NCBI GenBank assembly: GCA_965223835.1
Contig: CBDCXQ010000001.1
Coordinates: 5,890,001-5,954,000, forward strand
Source of the DNA: CAVYXZ01 sp965223835
Lineage (GTDB): Bacteria > Chloroflexota > Anaerolineae > Aggregatilineales > Phototrophicaceae
Direction: 5' to 3'
DNA: 64,000 bases
The notes beneath the pieces are model-generated. The model did not search any database and was not told the DNA's origin. It saw only the letters and a program-made list of their open reading frames with translations. Position numbers and translations under genes: made by a program. Below are positions 60,829 through 64,000 of the stretch, one piece after another. Numbering within the stretch: position 1 is the first letter of the stretch; each line of letters starts with the position of its first letter.

Positions 60829-61763
60829 GATTGTTTCTCCGGCATGAGTTCTGTATGCGCAATGCGGGTGATGGCAAAGGCTGCCATACTGCCTTGAGAA
60901 GCCGCCCCTAAAGCCCACGCCCAACCGCGCAGCACATCGCCAGCTGCCCATAAACCTTTGACGCTGGTCTCGTGCTGCGAGTCCGTCTTGATCGAACCAT
61001 TGTCATTCACTTCAAGGTTGAAATCGGCGATGATCTTTTCAGTCAGGGGCTGTGACGCTTCATCTGGTCGCCACCACAGCGTCTCAACCGAGACCTGTTC
61101 ACCCGTGTTAAGCGTTACTGCTTCGACCTTACTCGCCGCGTGTTGCACTGCCACAATCTCGCCCTCGTGTAGGGTGATGCCCTGTTCGGTCAGAGCTTTA
61201 CGTTGATCGCTATCAAGTTGGAGGCCCGGTGCGATGATGAGTTTGGCGTGCTTTGTCCAGTTATGGTAGAGGTGTGGCATGTGTTCCAGTGCCAGTTGGG
61301 AGGTGGCGACCATCCCCCAGACACGATCCCGGTTTTCGTAGCCATCACAGTAAGGACAGCCGATGATGGTATTGCCCCAGCACTCCAGGAAACCGGGTAC
61401 ATCCGGGTAAACATCGCGGAAACCAAACGCCAGAATAACGTGCTTCGCCGTGATGGATGAATCCGTTCCCGTCGTGACCAAAAAACCACCCTCGGCATGA
61501 GACTGTACATCCACCACCCGTTCACGACGCAATTCCGCGCTGTTGTAGACATCGATCTGTTGCCAAACTTTTTCACGGATTTCGGCGGGAGTTAGTCCAT
61601 CCAGCCCGATAAAATTATGCACGCCATGCGACGCGGCGTTACGTGGTGGCTCCGGTGTGTCAAAGACGATGATCCGCTTGCGGGTGCGTGCCAGGATGAG
61701 CGCCGCCTGCAACCCGGCAGGTCCACCACCAATAATGGCAACATCATAGTGTGTTTGATTCAT
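60825..61763 (-). CDS. Thioredoxin-reductase-like FAD/NAD(P) oxidoreductase
   Basis: 312 residues from the ATG at 61763; an ATG at 61778 overlapping the preceding stop (TAATG) is an alternative. FAD site GGGPAG (12-17), redox pair CPYC (C136, C139), and LWAAGDVLRGWAW near the C-terminus are intact. The family (TrxR-like, including the SidJ/HcaT-type low-molecular-weight thiol reductases) transfers electrons from NAD(P)H to a disulfide. It is sandwiched between two COG0523 genes, so it may reduce Cys ligands during metal handling. Confidence 0.9.
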   Translation of the reverse strand: MNQTHYDVAIIGGGPAGLQAALILARTRKRIIVFDTPEPPRNAASHGVHNFIGLDGLTPAEIREKVWQQIDVYNSAELRRERVVDVQSHAEGGFLVTTGTDSSITAKHVILAFGFRDVYPDVPGFLECWGNTIIGCPYCDGYENRDRVWGMVATSQLALEHMPHLYHNWTKHAKLIIAPGLQLDSDQRKALTEQGITLHEGEIVAVQHAASKVEAVTLNTGEQVSVETLWWRPDEASQPLTEKIIADFNLEVNDNGSIKTDSQHETSVKGLWAAGDVLRGWAWALGAASQGSMAAFAITRIAHTELMPEKQS

Positions 61764-61777
61764 GATAGTCTCTTTCA

Positions 61778-62983
61778 TTACGCTGTCTGTGTTTGCCATA
61801 CCGGAAAATCGTCGGGGAAAAGTTGCCAACCACCTTCGCCCAGTGTCAGTTCATCATCTGTCAGCAGGGCGGCATTGAGTTGTTTTTTCATCGCCTCTTT
61901 GGACATCTGAATGCCGATGAAGACCAATTCCTGCCGCCGGTCACCAAAAGGTTCCTGCCAGTATTCCGCTATGTACTCATCAACCTGTGGCCCCTGCGGA
62001 CGCAGCGTTTCGGGTGTCCCTGCAAGCCAATTACCTGCTGGTGATACGCGGGCGACATGCCCCGCGAGCGACCAGTTCATGCCAGCGTCATGCCGGGTGG
62101 CGATCCAGAAGAAGCCTTTCGAGCGCAATACCATTCGCATGTGATCGCCCTTGAGGAAGTCCATCAGCCGTTGGGGATGAAAGGGACGACGAGCACGGAA
62201 TACAAAACTGCTAATGCCGTACTCTTCAGTTTCCGGGGTGTGTTCGCCTTGAAGTTCTTTCAACCAACCGGCGGAACGCTGGGCTGCTTCCATGTCGAAC
62301 AAGCCCGTGCTGACAATCTGCTGCATCTCCACACGGCTGTGCTCGGCACGGATAAGACGGGCATCCGGGTTGAGTTTACGCAGCACCCCTTCGAGTTCCT
62401 CGACCTGTTGGGGCGCGGCGAGATCCGTCTTGTTCAGGATGATGACATTGGCAAACTCAACCTGGTCGATCAGCAAATCAGATAGGGTACGGTTGTCGTC
62501 CTCACTGACCGCCATGTTCATGGCCTTCAGGCGTTCACCCTCGCGGTAATCATCCAGCCAGCGGTTGGCATCCACCACCGTGACCATCGTATCCAGTTGG
62601 GAGATGTCCATCAGGCTCATGGTCCCATCTGGCGTGGGGAAAGAGAAGGTCATCGCCACCGGCAGCGGCTCAGATATTCCGGTAGATTCGATCAGCAGAT
62701 AGTCGAAGCGGCCTTCACCTGCCAGCCTCGCCACCTCTTGCAGCAGGTCTTCACGCAGGGTGCAGCAGATGCAGCCGTTGGTCATCTCGACCAGTTTTTC
62801 CTCGGTGCGACTCAAACGCGCATCGCCATCGCGCACAAGCTGAGCATCAATGTTGACTTCGCTCATATCGTTGACGATGACCGCCACACGCATCCCTTCA
62901 CGATTATTGAGGATGTGATTGAGCAGCGTCGTCTTTCCGGCTCCAAGAAAGCCGGAGAGGACCGTTACCGGAAGTTTCTTCAT
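61778..62983 (-). CDS. COG0523/CobW-family GTPase metallochaperone, copy 2
   Basis: 401 residues. It has the same layout as copy 1: GFLGAGKT, MTNGCICCTLRED (C71, C73, C74), LNKTD and a CobW C-terminal domain with QELVFIGIQM. The first ~120 residues are almost identical to copy 1 while the rest diverges, which fits duplication with later specialisation for different metals or partners. It is the first CobW gene of the operon and is separated from the CxxC protein gene upstream by about 197 bp in which I see no promoter. Confidence 0.93.
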   Translation of the reverse strand: MKKLPVTVLSGFLGAGKTTLLNHILNNREGMRVAVIVNDMSEVNIDAQLVRDGDARLSRTEEKLVEMTNGCICCTLREDLLQEVARLAGEGRFDYLLIESTGISEPLPVAMTFSFPTPDGTMSLMDISQLDTMVTVVDANRWLDDYREGERLKAMNMAVSEDDNRTLSDLLIDQVEFANVIILNKTDLAAPQQVEELEGVLRKLNPDARLIRAEHSRVEMQQIVSTGLFDMEAAQRSAGWLKELQGEHTPETEEYGISSFVFRARRPFHPQRLMDFLKGDHMRMVLRSKGFFWIATRHDAGMNWSLAGHVARVSPAGNWLAGTPETLRPQGPQVDEYIAEYWQEPFGDRRQELVFIGIQMSKEAMKKQLNAALLTDDELTLGEGGWQLFPDDFPVWQTQTA

Positions 62984-63180
62984 GTGTTCTTATCCTCACT
63001 TGTGTTTTATCTGATATACGAATTTGATCTGGTGACACCGGGAATTTCGCCACATAGGGCCACCTCGCGGAACGTGATGCAGGACAGCCCGAAACGACAC
63101 CTATACCCCCATGATCACCCCGTCGCGTGTCCGAAATCGCTGCCACGTGACAAGATTGATTGCTTTGCCATACAGTTTCC

Positions 63181-63771
63181 TCAGTCCATCGTGGGCTGCC
63201 GGGTTTTCGCAGCGAGTTGAAACCAGCGTTCAGCCATTTCCGTCGCCGGTACTCCGCCTTTGTGGTGTCTACGCTGCGGCCATTGGGCAATCACGTGTTC
63301 GCGGTAATCTGCCTCAACCTGATCGAGCAGCCAGCTTTCATAGGCCCCAATCCAGTTTAGGGCGAGAGTGAGCAGGTGATAGACATGGACAGTGTCACCT
63401 GCATTCTGGATACCCGCTGTAGGGGGTAGATTGCGCTGCTGCCAGGCATCCGGGGTAAGAATAACGTCCGGCGTATAACCTACCCGGAAGCGCGAACGAC
63501 TGATTAACAAGCTGCCGCAGTGGGTGCAAGCCATCCACAATCCCCAACCCCACAGGTTGAGTACCCCCTCCGTGGTAGCCTGAAAGCTGTAGGCGCTGTG
63601 AAAATGTGGATCAGGCGAAGGTCGTTTCTTAGCCCCGTATGCCAGCAGTAAATTGCCTGCCGCCCGCCGCACATCACAGCCCCAGCACCACATCTGCTGA
63701 TCCAGCAGCGGTCTTGCGGTCCGTTCAATTTCAACAGGAATGCGAACTGTCTTTTTCAGAAAAACCTCCAA
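63181..63771 (-). CDS. Unrecognised protein with two CxxC pairs
   Basis: Up to 196 residues. C29xxC32 (MWCWGCDVRRAAGN) and C82xxC85 (WMACTHCGSLLI) suggest a zinc-binding site. The C-terminal half is helical and W-rich (WIGAYESWLLDQVEADYREHVIAQW). No family is recognised. The start is uncertain: TTG at 63771 has a poor RBS, whereas GGAGG lies just inside and would favour a CTG at 63759. It lies upstream of the COG0523 genes and next to the Fur-like boxes, so it is probably part of the zinc response. Confidence 0.6.
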   Translation of the reverse strand: MEVFLKKTVRIPVEIERTARPLLDQQMWCWGCDVRRAAGNLLLAYGAKKRPSPDPHFHSAYSFQATTEGVLNLWGWGLWMACTHCGSLLISRSRFRVGYTPDVILTPDAWQQRNLPPTAGIQNAGDTVHVYHLLTLALNWIGAYESWLLDQVEADYREHVIAQWPQRRHHKGGVPATEMAERWFQLAAKTRQPTMD

Positions 63772-63787
63772 CCCTTGCGCTTTTTAT

Positions 63788-63830
63788 TGAGATTTGGTAT
63801 CAATAATCGAGTAAATGATACGTGGTCTCA
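63788..63830. promoter_or_regulatory. Two 15-bp Fur/Zur-like boxes in the divergent promoter
   Basis: TGAGATTTGGTATCA (63788-63802) and TGATACGTGGTCTCA (63816-63830). Each has the 7-1-7 pattern of Fur-family sites (TGA...TCA outer arms) and the two are mirror images, forming a larger dyad TTATTGAGA...TCTCAATAA (63784-63834). They lie between the CxxC-protein/COG0523 operon and the truncated Fur-like gene. Confidence 0.6.
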
Positions 63831-63854
63831 ATAAGGATTGCAAGTGGCGGTCTC

Positions 63855-64000
63855 ATGGCAATGCTGACAGATGATGAGAAACGGCAGCAGTGGCTGGAGA
63901 AACTCTATCAGCTAAAACTGGCGACTTCGGCCATACAGAAAGCGCTGGTTGTGGTGCTGTCTACTGCACAGGGGCCATGCAGTGCGGATGAAATTCGTGA
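63855..64000 (+). CDS. Probable Fur/Zur-family regulator, truncated by the window end
   Basis: Only 48 residues are inside the window (MAMLTDDEKRQQWLEKLYQL...QKALVVVLSTAQGPCSADEIR). The helix ending AQGPCSADEI matches the start of the Fur winged helix (R..VL..L......SA.EI). The zinc-type context and the paired boxes upstream support a Zur-like role. The remaining sequence is needed for certainty. Confidence 0.45.
   Translation, partial: MAMLTDDEKRQQWLEKLYQLKLATSAIQKALVVVLSTAQGPCSADEIR

Noticed and set aside
1..64000. CRISPR arrays, tRNA or rRNA genes
   Set aside because: No regularly spaced direct repeats, no tRNA cloverleaf with T-loop and CCA end, and no rRNA-like sequence were found on reading both strands.

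Overview
The window looks like the chromosome of a free-living bacterium, most probably a Chloroflexota (Anaerolineae-like) lineage. This is an inference from the mix of DUF3160 and DUF3179 proteins, GT-C membrane glycosyltransferases, several formylglycine sulfatases, moderate GC and the gene style. No rRNA, tRNA or marker gene is present to prove it. The standard code with TGA as a stop is used throughout; many ATGA, GTGA and TAATG overlaps show this. One striking exception is at 48.2-48.6 kb.

Layout. 0-4.8 kb: ICMT-like methyltransferase, FAD oxidoreductase, two overlapping genes for bacterial microcompartment vertex proteins (EutN/CcmL) with no shell hexamer gene nearby, a GT-C membrane protein and an ABM-domain protein. 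4.8-12 kb: a minus-strand run of redox and carbonyl-metabolism genes (three aldo/keto reductases, SDR, CMD-family protein, cupin, DUF2255, EamA transporter) divergent from an AraC/YqhC-type regulator. 12-18 kb: DUF3179 protein, a complete IS4-like element, DUF3160 protein. 18-28 kb: SDR, ChbG-like deacetylase, Ada, MarR with a palindromic site, a cyclic-nucleotide-domain/PH-like membrane protein, STAS-like protein, peptide deformylase, and a TetR regulator with two matching 12-bp palindromes. 28-34.8 kb: FKBP, PLP decarboxylase, EEP phosphatase, GT39-like protein, lipase-like hydrolase, GNAT. 34.8-43 kb: three Cys-type sulfatases, a TIR-transmembrane protein, and an anaerobic sulfatase maturase that should activate the sulfatases.

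43-51.6 kb: an ISAs1-family element, frameshifted and then split by a complete IS3-family element (3-bp target duplication; junction reconstructable to the base). A MerR/P1B-ATPase metal-export operon with a 19-bp-spacer operator follows. Next is a thioredoxin-like lipoprotein whose two active-site Cys codons (CxxC) are both in-frame TGA, with a hairpin just downstream that fits a bacterial SECIS element. This is a candidate UxxU selenoprotein and the main find of the window. A 53-aa Pmp3/YqaE protein, a patatin and a D-threonine-aldolase-like enzyme complete the block.

51.6-64 kb: a plasmid-like ParA-ParB-primase/helicase module with a perfect 18-bp palindrome resembling parS right after parB. 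A methyltransferase/ATP-grasp/methyltransferase trio follows, and then a zinc-homeostasis-like operon: two COG0523 GTPases flanking a thioredoxin-reductase-like enzyme, and a CxxC protein. This operon is divergent from a truncated, probably Fur/Zur-type gene, with two 15-bp Fur-like boxes between them.
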